Source: Ectopseudomonas mendocina
GTDB taxonomy: Bacteria; Pseudomonadota; Gammaproteobacteria; Pseudomonadales; Pseudomonadaceae
Assembly (NCBI RefSeq): GCF_007049795.1
Contig: NZ_SCFY01000035.1
Span: 1-35,700, forward strand
Reading direction: 5' to 3'
Length of the DNA stretch: 35,700 bases
Positions 9,170 through 17,800 of the stretch are shown one piece after another. Position 1 is the first letter of the stretch. Every line of letters starts with the position of its first letter. Position numbers and translations under genes: made by a program. The notes below the pieces were generated by a model that was not told the origin of the DNA, ran no database searches, and saw only the letters and a program-made list of their open reading frames with translations.

Positions 9170-10531
9170 ATGCCATCACTCTCCAGCTTCGGCAGGCGCG
9201 TTCGCCAACTCTGGCATGGTGCAGACCTGGCTCTGGTCGGTCAGCGCCGCGAGCGCCGGATGCGCATGCTGTCGAGCGTGGTGATGATCGTGATGGGCCT
9301 GCTCTGGGGGCTGTTCTTTTCCTCTCGCGGCTACTGGGCCATCGTCATCATGGATGTGGCTATCGTCTGCAGTGGTGTGGCGGTTTTCGCGCTGACCCTG
9401 CGCGACAGGGCACGCAGTGCCAACCTGATCCTGTTCAGCGCGCTGATCGTCGTTGTCGTCGCCTCGACCCTGCTGCTCGATCCGTCGACGCGCATGGCGC
9501 CGCGTGCCACGCATCTGTATCTGCTGCCGATGGCTGTCGGTGCCCTGATGGCCTTTCGTGACGATCCACTGTGGCTGCGTTATGGCGTCTCGCTGTTCTG
9601 TTTGCTGCTGTTCGTCGCCCTGGCGGCGTCGAACTGGCGACCCACCGATCTCTACGCACTGCCCGACGATGTGCGGCGTGTGGGCTCCTGGCTGCAGGCC
9701 GGCGTGGCCATGGTGCTGTTCTTCCTGCTCCTGCACATTCTGCAGACCGATACCGCCGAGCGCTCCGAACTGGATCGCGACCTGCGCGCGGCCATCCGCG
9801 AGGGACAGTTCGTGCTGCACTACCAGCCGCAACTCAACGATGCAGGGCGGGTGGCGGGAGCCGAGGTACTGATTCGCTGGCAGCACCCGCAGCGCGGGCT
9901 GCTGGCGCCAGGCGAGTTCATCGACCACGCCGAGAACACCGGGTTGATCATCCCCATTGGCCAGTGGGTGCTGGAGCAGACCGCCGCGCGCTTGCGGCAA
10001 TGGAAGGATGACCCGCTCTTTGGCGATGTGGGGCTGGCGGTGAATATCAGTCAGCGGCAGTTTTCACAGGGCAGTTTCGTCGCCGAAATCCTCGGCCTGA
10101 TCGAGCGTCACGGTATCGATGCCCAGCGCCTGGAGCTGGAGCTGACCGAGACGCTGATCGTCCGCGACATGGAGGACCTGACGCGCAAGATGGTGGCGCT
10201 GGTCGAGCATGGCGTGCGCTTCTCGCTGGATGACTTTGGTACCGGTTTTTCTTCCCTCAGCCACCTCAAGCGTTTGCCGCTGAGCAAACTGAAAATAGAC
10301 CGGTCGTTCATCTGCGACGTGCTCACCGATGCCAACAGCGAAACCATCGTGCGTACGGTGATTGCCCTGGGGCAGAGCATGGGCATGACGGTGATCGCCG
10401 AGGGCGTGGAAACCGAGGCGCAGCGGCGGTTTCTGGCTGATAACGGCTGCAGCCAGTTCCAGGGCTACCTGCTTAGCCGGCCGATGCCGTTGGCGGACTT
10501 CTGCTCCTTCGTGCAGCGCCACAACGGCTGA
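9170..10531 (+). CDS. Membrane-anchored EAL-domain protein
   Basis: Predicted c-di-GMP phosphodiesterase of 453 residues. The N-terminal ~190 residues hold five or six hydrophobic segments (for example MLSSVVMIVMGLLWGLFF, VMIV/ILFSALIVVVVASTLLL, GVAMVLFFLLLHIL), placing the sensor part in the inner membrane; the EAL domain follows directly (about 205-445) with no GGDEF. The signature glutamate motif reads EVL (232-234) rather than EAL, a common conservative variant. NISQRQFS, ELTET, DDFGTGFSS (354 onwards), KLKIDRSFI and AEGVET are intact, so activity is likely. The ATG at 9170 is the first in the frame and there is little room for a longer form. It stands alone, transcribed divergently from the acyl-CoA dehydrogenase gene. 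Confidence 0.92.
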   Translation: MPSLSSFGRRVRQLWHGADLALVGQRRERRMRMLSSVVMIVMGLLWGLFFSSRGYWAIVIMDVAIVCSGVAVFALTLRDRARSANLILFSALIVVVVASTLLLDPSTRMAPRATHLYLLPMAVGALMAFRDDPLWLRYGVSLFCLLLFVALAASNWRPTDLYALPDDVRRVGSWLQAGVAMVLFFLLLHILQTDTAERSELDRDLRAAIREGQFVLHYQPQLNDAGRVAGAEVLIRWQHPQRGLLAPGEFIDHAENTGLIIPIGQWVLEQTAARLRQWKDDPLFGDVGLAVNISQRQFSQGSFVAEILGLIERHGIDAQRLELELTETLIVRDMEDLTRKMVALVEHGVRFSLDDFGTGFSSLSHLKRLPLSKLKIDRSFICDVLTDANSETIVRTVIALGQSMGMTVIAEGVETEAQRRFLADNGCSQFQGYLLSRPMPLADFCSFVQRHNG

Positions 10532-10762
10532 ACCCACGCTCCGTCCATCTACCATCTCCTGCTGCAAGTGAACTCTAAGCAAGTGGCCAATGTCTGTCTG
10601 CTGTCGGCTCGTACCGGCAGGAATTGATGGCTATTGGCCGTTAGTGTGGCGTCTACGTCGCGGATTCTGCCTGGATCGTGCTTGAGCATGTGCTCGTGCG
10701 TGTGGCCGGCATCGTTCATCCCGTTCGCCGGGTTCGTCTGACTGCCATGTGAAGATCGCCCC

Positions 10763-11419
10763 ATGTTTTTATCTCGTCATGCTCCACTCCAACCCCGCAT
10801 TCTCGGTGCCTGCCTGCTGCTCGGTGGCCTGCTTGGCGGCGTGCAGTCGTCACTGGCGGAAGAGGCCGCCAGTAACCAGCGCTGGGTCAGCGACAGCCTC
10901 AATACCTACGTGCGCAGCGGCCCTACCGATGGCTACCGGATTGTCGGCACCCTGGTGTCCGGGGAAAAAGTCGAGCTGTTGCGTACACAGGGCGACTACA
11001 GCCAGGTGCGCAGCGCCAGCGGCAGTACGGTATGGATTCCCAGTCGCGACCTGCAATCGGTACCCGGTCAGGCCGAGCGACTACCGCAACTGGAGCAGAA
11101 AGTCGCCGACCTCACGGCTGAACTCAAAGGCATCGACGATGCCTGGAAGGCGCGTGTGCAAGGCATGCAGGAAACCCTCGACACCCGCAAGAAGCTTATC
11201 GATGAACTGCAGGCCGCGCGTGGCGCGCTGGATGCCGAACTGACCACGACCCGCTCGCAGCTACGCGATGCCCAGGCGCAACTGGGTGAAGAACAGCAAC
11301 AGGTGCTGATGCGCTACATGGCCTATGGCGGCAGCATCGCCGGTGCCGGGTTGTTGCTCGGGCTGATTCTGCCGACCATGCTGCGGGTCAAGCGCAAGCG
11401 TAATGATCAGTGGGTGTGA
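10763..11419 (+). CDS. SH3b-domain protein with coiled coil and C-terminal anchor (YgiM/TIGR04211 type)
   Basis: A 218-residue envelope protein with four parts: an N-terminal signal (about 1-32, ending LAEEA), a bacterial SH3 domain (about 40-100; WVSDSLNTYVRSGPTDGYRIVG), a long coiled coil (about 104-182) and one transmembrane helix (about 188-208; YGGSIAGAGLLLGLILPTML) with a short basic cytoplasmic tail RVKRKRN. This is the architecture of the TIGR04211 family typified by E. coli YgiM, usually placed in cell-envelope functions; the SH3b part probably contacts peptidoglycan. It is convergent with the FAD monooxygenase gene; only four bases separate the stops. The 231-base region before it (10532-10762) has no gene or clear promoter that I can see. 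Confidence 0.9.
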   Translation: MFLSRHAPLQPRILGACLLLGGLLGGVQSSLAEEAASNQRWVSDSLNTYVRSGPTDGYRIVGTLVSGEKVELLRTQGDYSQVRSASGSTVWIPSRDLQSVPGQAERLPQLEQKVADLTAELKGIDDAWKARVQGMQETLDTRKKLIDELQAARGALDAELTTTRSQLRDAQAQLGEEQQQVLMRYMAYGGSIAGAGLLLGLILPTMLRVKRKRNDQWV

Positions 11420-11423
11420 GTCA

Positions 11424-12596
11424 TCAGGCGCGAGCAGTCAGATGACGGGCGATGCCCTTTTTCAGTGGCAGCAGACCCTGCGCCACACGCAGGCCGGCGC
11501 CGCGCAGCAGACGGGCGGGCAGGCGATCGTTGGTGTACAGCTCCACCAGCAGGTTGGTGGCCTGGTACAACGGCCAGGTGGCCAGTCGCAGCTGGCGTTC
11601 GTAGCGGGCCAGCGCTGATGTTGAACCGATGTCCTGGTGTTTGCCATGGGCGGCCAGCAGGGCGTCGCTGAGCAGTTGCACGCCAATCAGGCCGAAGTTG
11701 AAGCCATGCGCGGTGACCGGGTGCATGCCCACGGCGGCATCGCCGAGCAGGGCGCAGCGGTTGCCGACCATGCGTCGTGCGTAGGCGCCCACCAACGGGT
11801 AGACGTGGCGGCTGCTGACCAGTTGCATGGCGCCCAGGCGGCGGTCGAAGCGCTTTTCCATCTCCCGGGTGAAGATCGCCTCGTCCAGTTTCTGCAGGCG
11901 TTCTATTTCGCGCGGTGGCAGGGTCAGCACCATCGACGACTGTCGGCCGTTGAGCGGCAGCAGGGCCAGGGTCTGGCCATAGCCGAACCATTCCCAGGCT
12001 ATTTGCTGGTGATCCTGCTCGTGCTGCATGCGGCACACCAGCATGGTCTTGCCGAAGTCCTTGAGTTGCGCGCCGATAGCCAACTGGCGGCGCGTCTCCG
12101 AGAAACGGCTGTCGGCGGCGACCAGCAGGCGTGGTTGCAACACCTGGCCGTCCCGCAGCACCAGCTTCACCTCGCTCTGGCTTTGCTCGATGGCGCGTAT
12201 GCTGGTTTCACAGCGCAACTGCACATCGGCGCATTCGCTCACGGCCTGATAGGCGGCACGGCGAATGGCCTGGTTGGCCACCAGATGGCCGAGTCGCTCG
12301 GCGCCGACCTGTTCGGCGCGTATCTTCAGGGCGAACAGCGAGGGCCCGTTGAACACCTGGGCATCGCGTAGTACGGCAATGTCTTCGCTGGGCAGGCGCG
12401 CCCATAGGCCCAGGCGGTCGAGCAGTGCCTGCGAACCATGGGTAAGGGCGATTTCGCGGCCGTCGAAAGCAGGTTCGGCCAACGCCTGCTCGGCCTGGCG
12501 TTCCAGCACGATGATGGACAGACCCTGCCCGGACAGGGCGCGGGCCAGGCAAAGACCGGCCGGGCCGGCGCCAACGATGACGATATCGGGTGACAT
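11424..12596 (-). CDS. FAD-dependent monooxygenase, UbiH/UbiM-like
   Basis: Flavoprotein hydroxylase of 390 residues in the UbiH/UbiF/VisC/COQ6 group. It has the dinucleotide-binding GAGPAGLCLA (9-18) preceded by a beta strand, an ADSRFSETR segment (161-169) at the place of the family's second flavin motif, and GDAAVGMHPVTAHGFNFG (285-302) at the place of the third. The MHPVTAHGFN wording, rather than the HPLAGQGLN of UbiH/UbiI/UbiF, resembles UbiM, a ubiquinone-ring hydroxylase with variable regioselectivity. That assignment is a motif impression only. The start at 12596 is used because a longer in-frame start (12680) would put 28 unlikely residues before the flavin fold. Monocistronic, convergent with the SH3b gene. 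Confidence 0.85.
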   Translation of the reverse strand: MSPDIVIVGAGPAGLCLARALSGQGLSIIVLERQAEQALAEPAFDGREIALTHGSQALLDRLGLWARLPSEDIAVLRDAQVFNGPSLFALKIRAEQVGAERLGHLVANQAIRRAAYQAVSECADVQLRCETSIRAIEQSQSEVKLVLRDGQVLQPRLLVAADSRFSETRRQLAIGAQLKDFGKTMLVCRMQHEQDHQQIAWEWFGYGQTLALLPLNGRQSSMVLTLPPREIERLQKLDEAIFTREMEKRFDRRLGAMQLVSSRHVYPLVGAYARRMVGNRCALLGDAAVGMHPVTAHGFNFGLIGVQLLSDALLAAHGKHQDIGSTSALARYERQLRLATWPLYQATNLLVELYTNDRLPARLLRGAGLRVAQGLLPLKKGIARHLTARA

Positions 12597-12621
12597 GCTG
12601 CAGCTCTCCAAGCGGATGGCC

Positions 12622-12643
12622 AGTAGGGCGGGTGCAACCCGCC
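12622..12643. repeat. Short extragenic palindrome, GTAGGGCGGGT family
   Basis: AGTAGGGCGGGTGCAACCCGCC contains GGCGGGT/ACCCGCC arms around a 2-base loop. Copies occur at 17593-17613 and, partially, at 17710. It lies upstream of the FAD monooxygenase start in the 329-base gap 12597-12925, which otherwise holds the glk regulatory sites listed separately. Confidence 0.7.
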
Positions 12644-12758
12644 ATGCGCCGATGAAAAATGCCAGTCTAGGTCGCAGCAAAGACGCAGATATTGTCCGGG
12701 GTCATGCTTGGAGCTGGATGCGAGGGGCTGGATGATGGCTGCAGTGGGGTACAAAATA

Positions 12759-12773
12759 TTGTTGTTATTACAA
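12759..12773 (+). promoter_or_regulatory. HexR operator
   Basis: TTGTTGTTATTACAA fits TTGT-N7-ACAA, the operator of HexR, which represses edd-glk, zwf and gap-1 in P. putida and is released by the Entner-Doudoroff intermediate KDPG. It sits 12 bases before the -35 hexamer of the predicted promoter. Confidence 0.78.
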
Positions 12774-12784
12774 CTTTATCTGGC

Positions 12785-12813
12785 TTGATAGGCGTAATTT
12801 TCGGGTTTACTGT
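12785..12813 (+). promoter_or_regulatory. Predicted sigma-70 promoter of the glk operon
   Basis: TTGATA (12785-12790), a 17-base spacer and TACTGT (12808-12813). It is next to the HexR box and about 50 bases before the leader ORF. Found by eye only. Confidence 0.5.
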
Positions 12814-12863
12814 GGTGCGCGTTGTCTGAACTACAAAAATTATCCGGATTTGGAGTCGATGCC

Positions 12864-12929
12864 ATGCATCCTCAATTTTCTGCAGTTGCCGATCAGCGAA
12901 CGGCCTTCGCTCAGGAGACGTTCTCGTGA
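12864..12929 (+). CDS. 21-codon leader ORF coupled to glk
   Basis: ATG at 12864 opens a 21-codon frame (begins MHPQFSAVADQ, ends AQETFS) closed by TGA at 12927-12929. The stop overlaps the GTG start of glk (GTGA). A Shine-Dalgarno-like GGAG (12852-12855) is eight bases before the ATG. In P. aeruginosa and P. putida edd occupies this position in front of glk, and Edd often starts with MHP or MNP. The ORF could be a deletion remnant of edd keeping its start and its translational coupling to glk, a true leader peptide, or chance. It has no other recognisable content. Confidence 0.38.
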   Translation: MHPQFSAVADQRTAFAQETFS

Positions 12930-13888
12930 AACTGGCTCTGGTCGGCGATATCGGTGGTACCAACGCACGCTTTGCCCTGTGGCGTGACGAGCAACTGGAG
13001 GCGGTGCAGGTTCTGCCGACCGCCGATTTCGACGGGCCGGAGCAGGCCTTCATGGCCTATCTGCAGGCCCAGGGCCTGCCGTTGGGGGCGATAGGCTCGG
13101 TGTGCCTGGCCTGCGCTGGGCCGGTCAGCGGTGACCTGTTCCGTTTTACCAACAACCATTGGCGCATCGATCGCACAGCCTTCTGCCAGGCGTTGCAGGT
13201 CGACGAGCTGCTGATGATCAACGACTTCTCCGCGATGGCCCTGGGTATGACGCGTCTGGCCAAGCATGAGCGCGTGCAGGTGTGCCCAGGTGAGCCGCAG
13301 GCAGATCGCCCGGTACTGGTAATAGGCGCCGGCACCGGCCTGGGCGTCGGTACGCTGCTGGAGCAGGCTGATGGCCGCTGGCTGGTGCTGCCGGGGGAGG
13401 GTGGTCATGTCGATCTACCCATCGGCAGCCTGCGTGAGGCCGAGCTTTGGCAGATTCTTTATCGGCAACTGGGCCATGTACGCGCCGAGGACGTGCTCAG
13501 CGGCAATGGCCTGCTGGCGCTATACCGCGCCATCTGCGAGCTGGATGGACAGCCGCCGCAGCACGGTACGCCGGCTGCGGTCAGTGCTGCCGGCCTGGCC
13601 GGCGAGCCGGTGGCTGCCGAGGTGCTGGAGCAGTTCAGCGTCTGGCTCGGGCGCGTTGCCGGCAACAATGTGCTGACCCTGGGCGCACGCGGTGGGGTGT
13701 ATATCGTTGGCGGTGTGGTGCCGCGTTTTGTCGAGCGTTTTCTCGCCAGTGGTTTTGCCAAGAGCTTCAGCGACAAGGGCTGTATGAGCCATTACCTTCA
13801 CGGCATTCCAGTGTGGCTGGTGACGGCCGAGTATCCAGGCCTTACCGGCGCCGGCGTGGCCTTGCAACAGAGGGCCGAGGCCGGTTAG
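12926..13888 (+). CDS. glk: Glucokinase
   Basis: Phosphorylates glucose with ATP to glucose 6-phosphate in the cytoplasm, the first step of the direct (phosphorylative) glucose route to the Entner-Doudoroff pathway. It has 320 residues, usual for the proteobacterial Glk family. Visible are the phosphate-binding VGDIGGTNARFAL (6-18), LACAGPVSGD (61-70), the catalytic aspartate in INDFSAMALG (Asp100, the position of the catalytic Asp in E. coli Glk), GAGTGLGVG and the glucose-contacting EGGHVDLP. The GTG start follows AGGAG (12913-12917). It is first in a glk-gltR-gtrS-gts series, and a HexR box lies upstream. The expected neighbour edd is absent from the window. Confidence 0.95.
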   Translation: MKLALVGDIGGTNARFALWRDEQLEAVQVLPTADFDGPEQAFMAYLQAQGLPLGAIGSVCLACAGPVSGDLFRFTNNHWRIDRTAFCQALQVDELLMINDFSAMALGMTRLAKHERVQVCPGEPQADRPVLVIGAGTGLGVGTLLEQADGRWLVLPGEGGHVDLPIGSLREAELWQILYRQLGHVRAEDVLSGNGLLALYRAICELDGQPPQHGTPAAVSAAGLAGEPVAAEVLEQFSVWLGRVAGNNVLTLGARGGVYIVGGVVPRFVERFLASGFAKSFSDKGCMSHYLHGIPVWLVTAEYPGLTGAGVALQQRAEAG

Positions 13889-13943
13889 AACCTGCACCGA
13901 CCAGGCCTGCATTGCGGCGTGAACACAACAAGGACGGCGGACC

Positions 13944-14678
13944 ATGAGCCAGCCCGGCAAATCGATTCTGCTGGTCGATGACGACCAGGAAATACGTGAA
14001 CTGCTCGAGACCTACCTGAGCCGCGTCGGCTTTCAGGTACGTGCCGTGGCCGACGGCGGCGCCTTTCGCCAGAGCCTGTGTGCGGCGTCGGCAGATCTGG
14101 TCATCCTCGATGTGATGCTGCCCGACGAGGACGGCTTCAGCCTGTGCCGCTGGGTGCGTGAACACCAGCGCTTCGCCCAGGTGCCGGTGATCATGCTCAC
14201 CGCCAGCTCCGACGAAGCCGACCGGGTGATCGGTCTGGAGCTGGGCGCCGATGACTACCTCGGCAAGCCGTTCAGCCCGCGCGAATTGCTCGCGCGAATC
14301 AAGGCCTTGCTGCGCCGCGCGCAATTCACTCAGGAGCGCAGCGGCGAGGTGCTGGTCTTCGATGATTGGCGTCTGGACATGGTCAGCCACCGTCTGCTCC
14401 ATCGCGACGGCGAGGAGGTGATGCTGTCCGGTGCCGACTTCGCCCTGCTCAAGCTGTTTCTCGATCACCCGCAGCAGATTCTCGACCGCGACACCATCGG
14501 CAACGCCACCCGTGGCCGCGAGGTGATGCCGCTGGAACGCATCGTCGACATGGCCGTTAGCCGTCTGCGCCAGCGCCTGCGTGATACCGACAAGCCGCCA
14601 CGGCTGATCCGCACCGTGCGTGGCAGCGGCTACCAACTGGCGACCACGGTCAGCCTGCAGGCCGGCGATGGGCGTTAA
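13944..14678 (+). CDS. gltR: OmpR-family response regulator GltR
   Basis: DNA-binding regulator of glucose transport genes, 244 residues. The N-terminal receiver domain has the acidic pocket VDDD (11-14), the phosphorylated Asp56 in LVILDVMLP, TAS, and Lys in GADDYLGKPFSPREL. A winged-helix output domain (about 140-240) ends RLIRTVRGSGYQL, the usual OmpR/PhoB signature. Position 55 bases after glk and overlapping the sensor-kinase start by 11 bases identifies it as GltR, which in P. aeruginosa and P. putida represses the gts glucose operon until its kinase signals. An ACAACAAGGA stretch just before the ATG may serve as ribosome binding site. Confidence 0.94.
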   Translation: MSQPGKSILLVDDDQEIRELLETYLSRVGFQVRAVADGGAFRQSLCAASADLVILDVMLPDEDGFSLCRWVREHQRFAQVPVIMLTASSDEADRVIGLELGADDYLGKPFSPRELLARIKALLRRAQFTQERSGEVLVFDDWRLDMVSHRLLHRDGEEVMLSGADFALLKLFLDHPQQILDRDTIGNATRGREVMPLERIVDMAVSRLRQRLRDTDKPPRLIRTVRGSGYQLATTVSLQAGDGR

Positions 14679-16110
14679 TCCGCGGGGCTGGCTGCCGCGC
14701 TCGCTGCTCGGGCGCATGCTGTTGCTCACCCTGCTGGCGATTCTCGCGGCGCAAACGCTGTCCAGCGCCATCTGGCTGTCGCAACTGCGCGCCACCCAGC
14801 TCGAAGGCCTGGTGACCACCGCGCGCAGCCTGGCGCATTCGATGTCGGCCAGCGTGCGTTACTTCCGTTCGCTGCCGGTGAATTATCGGCCGCTGGTGCT
14901 CGACCAGTTGCGCAGCATGGGCGGTACGCGTTTCGTGGTCAGCCTCAACGACCGGCCGCTGCAGATGAAGGTGCTGCCGGCCACACCGCGCAAGCAGGCG
15001 GTGACTGAATCGGTGACCGAAGTGCTGCGTCAGGCGCTGGGCAATGCCGCCGACATTTCGGTGACCTTCGTCAGCCCGGATGATCTGCGCATCTTCAACG
15101 GCGGCCTGAAGCTCGACGAACTGCCACGTTCCTGGGCGCACTATGCGCTGACCCTGGAGCCAATCAACCCGCCGGTATTGGTGACACAGATCCAGCTGGC
15201 GCCGGGGGAGTGGCTGTACATAGCCTCGTTGCTGCCCGAGCCCTACACCAGCCTGGAGGAGCCCATTCTGCCCGCCCAGCAGCTGTGGTTCATCCTCCTG
15301 ACCACGGCCTTTCTGCTGTTGTTCATCGGTTTGCTGGTGCACCTGCAGAGCCGTCCGCTCAAGCGCCTGGCACGTACCGCGCGGCACCTGTCGCTGGGCG
15401 CACAAGTGGAGCCGGTGGCCGAAGGCGGCGGCCGCGAGGTGGTCGAGGTGGCCCGCGCCTTCAACGCCATGCGCGAGCGCATCAGCCGCTACCTGACCGA
15501 ACGCAGCCAGTTGTTCAGCGCCATTTCCCATGACCTGCGCACGCCCATCACGCGCCTGCGCCTACGCGTCGAACTGCTCGACGACGAAAGCCTGCAGAGC
15601 AAGTTCGGCCGCGATCTGGACGATCTGGAGCTGCTGGTCAAGGGCGCGCTGCAATGCGTGAAGGACACCGACATCCACGAGAACATCGAGCCGGTCGACC
15701 TCAATCACCTGCTGCATGGGCTGACCGAACCCTACCTCGGCTCGGGCCGCGTCACCCTCGACGGCGCCGCGCGTGATCTGTATCCCGGCAAGCCGCTGGC
15801 CCTGCGCCGCTGCATTGGCAACCTGCTGGACAACGCGCTGAAGTACGGCGAGCGCGCGCACCTGCACATCGAGGATGACGCCGAGGCGTTCGTCCTGCAT
15901 GTCGATGACGAGGGACCGGGCGTGCCCGAGCAGAAGCTCGAGCAAGTGTTCGAACCGCATTTCCGCCTGGCCAGTCAGCAGCAGGGCTACGGCATGGGGC
16001 TCGGCATTGCGCGCAACCTGGCGCACAGCCACGGCGGCGAACTGAGCCTGCGCAACCTGCGTGATGGCGGGTTGCGCGTCACCCTCTGGCTGCCGCGCCA
16101 GAGCCGTTGA
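14668..16110 (+). CDS. gtrS: Sensor histidine kinase GtrS
   Basis: Inner-membrane kinase partner of GltR; in P. aeruginosa GtrS responds to 2-ketogluconate and 6-phosphogluconate. It has 480 residues: a transmembrane helix (about 14-34), a periplasmic domain of about 165 residues, a second helix (about 204-225), HAMP (about 226-280), the phospho-accepting His288 in FSAISHDLRTPITRL, and an ATPase domain with NLLDNALKYG (N box), DDEGPGVP (G1) and GYGMGLGIA (G2). All catalytic elements are present. The ATG at 14668 lies inside the end of gltR; the longer in-frame start at 14620 is buried deeper in gltR and adds an unlikely basic stretch, so it was not used. Translational coupling with gltR is probable. 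Confidence 0.94.
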   Translation: MGVNPRGWLPRSLLGRMLLLTLLAILAAQTLSSAIWLSQLRATQLEGLVTTARSLAHSMSASVRYFRSLPVNYRPLVLDQLRSMGGTRFVVSLNDRPLQMKVLPATPRKQAVTESVTEVLRQALGNAADISVTFVSPDDLRIFNGGLKLDELPRSWAHYALTLEPINPPVLVTQIQLAPGEWLYIASLLPEPYTSLEEPILPAQQLWFILLTTAFLLLFIGLLVHLQSRPLKRLARTARHLSLGAQVEPVAEGGGREVVEVARAFNAMRERISRYLTERSQLFSAISHDLRTPITRLRLRVELLDDESLQSKFGRDLDDLELLVKGALQCVKDTDIHENIEPVDLNHLLHGLTEPYLGSGRVTLDGAARDLYPGKPLALRRCIGNLLDNALKYGERAHLHIEDDAEAFVLHVDDEGPGVPEQKLEQVFEPHFRLASQQQGYGMGLGIARNLAHSHGGELSLRNLRDGGLRVTLWLPRQSR

Positions 16111-16182
16111 GCGCAGCCGTGAGCCGCGCCGCACAACTGCAGCACGCGCGCCGCTGCGCTGCATGTCACCGGCTCGCGTCGC

Positions 16183-16238
16183 TTTGTAACGACCTGGTGA
16201 CTATCCAATACCCTTTGTTACCCCCAGGGCTCTGGGGG
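16183..16238 (+). promoter_or_regulatory. Repeat-rich gtsA promoter region
   Basis: Direct repeats TTTGTAAC (16183-16190) and TTTGTTAC (16214-16221) are 31 bases apart, about three helical turns, and are followed by a 7-bp stem CCCCCAG/CTGGGGG (16221-16227, 16232-16238). They lie between gtrS and gtsA, where GltR is expected to act, so they are candidate GltR half-sites; the match to a known GltR motif was not verified. Confidence 0.35.
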
Positions 16239-16282
16239 CTGGGTAGACTCGTTCGCAATGCAAGCACCACGACTTGCTCGCG

Positions 16283-16296
16283 AATAACAACAACAA
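16283..16296 (+). promoter_or_regulatory. Strong Hfq/Crc A-rich motif at the gtsA start
   Basis: AATAACAACAACAA is an uninterrupted AAN repeat (five AA steps), immediately before the AAGGTG ribosome binding site of gtsA (ATG 16310). This is a very good fit to AANAANAA and predicts translational repression by Hfq-Crc when preferred carbon sources are present. Confidence 0.75.
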
Positions 16297-16309
16297 GGTG
16301 TCCTATCCC

Positions 16310-17563
16310 ATGAAAGCGATCTCTCGCCTGTCCTGTGCCATCTCCCTCGCGGTTCTACTGCCCCTGTCCGCCACTGCCGGTGAAGTCGAAGTGCTGCACT
16401 GGTGGACCTCCGGTGGCGAAAAGCGCGCCGCCGATACCCTGCAGAAACTGGTCGAAGCCCAGGGCCACAAATGGAAGGATTTCGCTGTTGCCGGCGGCGG
16501 TGGCGAAGCGGCCATGACCGTGCTGAAGACGCGCGCGGTGTCCGGCAACCCGCCCGCCGCGGCGCAGATCAAGGGTCCGGATATCCAGGAATGGGGTGAG
16601 CTGGGCCTGCTCGCCGACCTCAACGATGTGGCTGCCGAGCAGAGGTGGGACGAGCTGCTGCCACCGCAGGTGATCGAGGTGATGAAGTACCAGGGCGACT
16701 ACGTGGCGGTGCCGGTCAACGTGCACCGGGTCAACTGGTTGTGGATCAACCCGCAGGTGTTCGAAAAGGCGGGTGCCACGCCGCCGACCACCCTCGACGA
16801 GTTCTTCGCCGCCGCCGACAAGCTCAAGGCGGCCGGCTTCATCGCCATCGCCCATGGCGGCCAGCCCTGGCAGGACGGTACGGTGTTCGAGGACCTGGCC
16901 TTCAGCATTCTCGGCCCCGAAGGCTTTCGCAAGGCCTTCGTCGAGCTGGATCGCGACACCCTGACCGGCGACAAGATGGTCGAAGTGTTCGCTGCCCTGC
17001 AGAAACTGCGTGGCTACATCGACGCCGACGCCGCCGGGCGCGACTGGAACAGCGCCACCGGCCTGGTGATCGATGGCAAGGCCGGCATGCAGATCATGGG
17101 CGACTGGGCCAAGAGCGAGTGGACCGCAGCCGGCAAGGTCGCCGGCAAGGACTACGAGTGCCTGGCGTTCCCCGGCACCCAGGGCAGCTTCGCCTTCAAT
17201 ATCGACTCGCTGGCCATGTTCAAGCTGACCAATGCCGACAATCGCAAGGCCCAGGAAGACCTGGCGCGCACGGTGATGGGCAACGAGTTCCAGGAGTTCT
17301 TCAACCAGAACAAGGGCTCGATCCCGGTGCGTATGGACCAGGACATGAGCAGCTTCGACGCCTGCGCGCAGAAATCCATGGCCGACTTCAAGGAGGCCGC
17401 CGCCGATGGTGGTCTGCAGCCGAGCCTGGCCCACGGCATGGCCGCCTCCAGCTACGTGCAGGGCGCGGTGTTCGACGTGGTGACCAACTTCTTCAACGAC
17501 CCCAAGGCCGACCCCAAACGCGCCGCACAGCAACTGGCGGCGGCGATCCAGGCGGTGCAGTGA
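16310..17563 (+). CDS. gtsA: Glucose ABC transporter, substrate-binding protein
   Basis: Periplasmic binding protein of the GtsABCD glucose importer, 417 residues. A signal peptide (MKAISRLSCAISLAVLLPLSATA, cleavage near 23) precedes EVEVLHWWTSGGEK, the typical start of sugar-binding proteins of the COG1653 class. Aromatic residues expected to stack on sugar are plentiful (HWWTSG, RVNWLWINP, GGQPWQDG, IMGDWAKSEW). The ATG at 16310 is chosen over TTG 16274, since AAGGTG precedes it and it opens directly into the signal peptide. First gene of the transporter operon; expression is expected to need GltR/GtrS signalling and relief from Crc. The next gene follows after an unusually long 288-base gap filled with repeats. 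Confidence 0.95.
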   Translation: MKAISRLSCAISLAVLLPLSATAGEVEVLHWWTSGGEKRAADTLQKLVEAQGHKWKDFAVAGGGGEAAMTVLKTRAVSGNPPAAAQIKGPDIQEWGELGLLADLNDVAAEQRWDELLPPQVIEVMKYQGDYVAVPVNVHRVNWLWINPQVFEKAGATPPTTLDEFFAAADKLKAAGFIAIAHGGQPWQDGTVFEDLAFSILGPEGFRKAFVELDRDTLTGDKMVEVFAALQKLRGYIDADAAGRDWNSATGLVIDGKAGMQIMGDWAKSEWTAAGKVAGKDYECLAFPGTQGSFAFNIDSLAMFKLTNADNRKAQEDLARTVMGNEFQEFFNQNKGSIPVRMDQDMSSFDACAQKSMADFKEAAADGGLQPSLAHGMAASSYVQGAVFDVVTNFFNDPKADPKRAAQQLAAAIQAVQ

Positions 17564-17592
17564 GCCTGCCGGCCGCCTAGGCGGCCCTTGCC

Positions 17593-17800
17593 GTAGGGCG
17601 GGTGTAACCCGCCATTCAAGCCTTTGACCCAAGGCGCATGCCTTCATGCCTGCGCCATGGGATCGGCCGCGCCGAGATTCAGGTGTCGGGGCAGGGCAGC
17701 TGGCAATCGGTAGGGCGGGCTCAGGAGCGCAGCGAACAGTCCGCCGCCTATGCGAGCTGGCTGTAATCGCCGACGTACTGCTTCGCGAGTACGCCCTACG
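17593..17800. repeat. Dispersed palindromic repeats between gtsA and gtsB
   Basis: The 288-base gap 17564-17851 holds GTAGGGCGGGTGTAACCCGCC-type sequence at 17593-17613 and a second unit starting GTAGGGCGGG at 17710, whose far boundary is TACGCCCTACG at 17790-17800. No ORF with coding character is present. These are short mobile-like extragenic elements, and the hairpins could lower or stabilise the distal gtsBCD message relative to gtsA. Confidence 0.7.
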
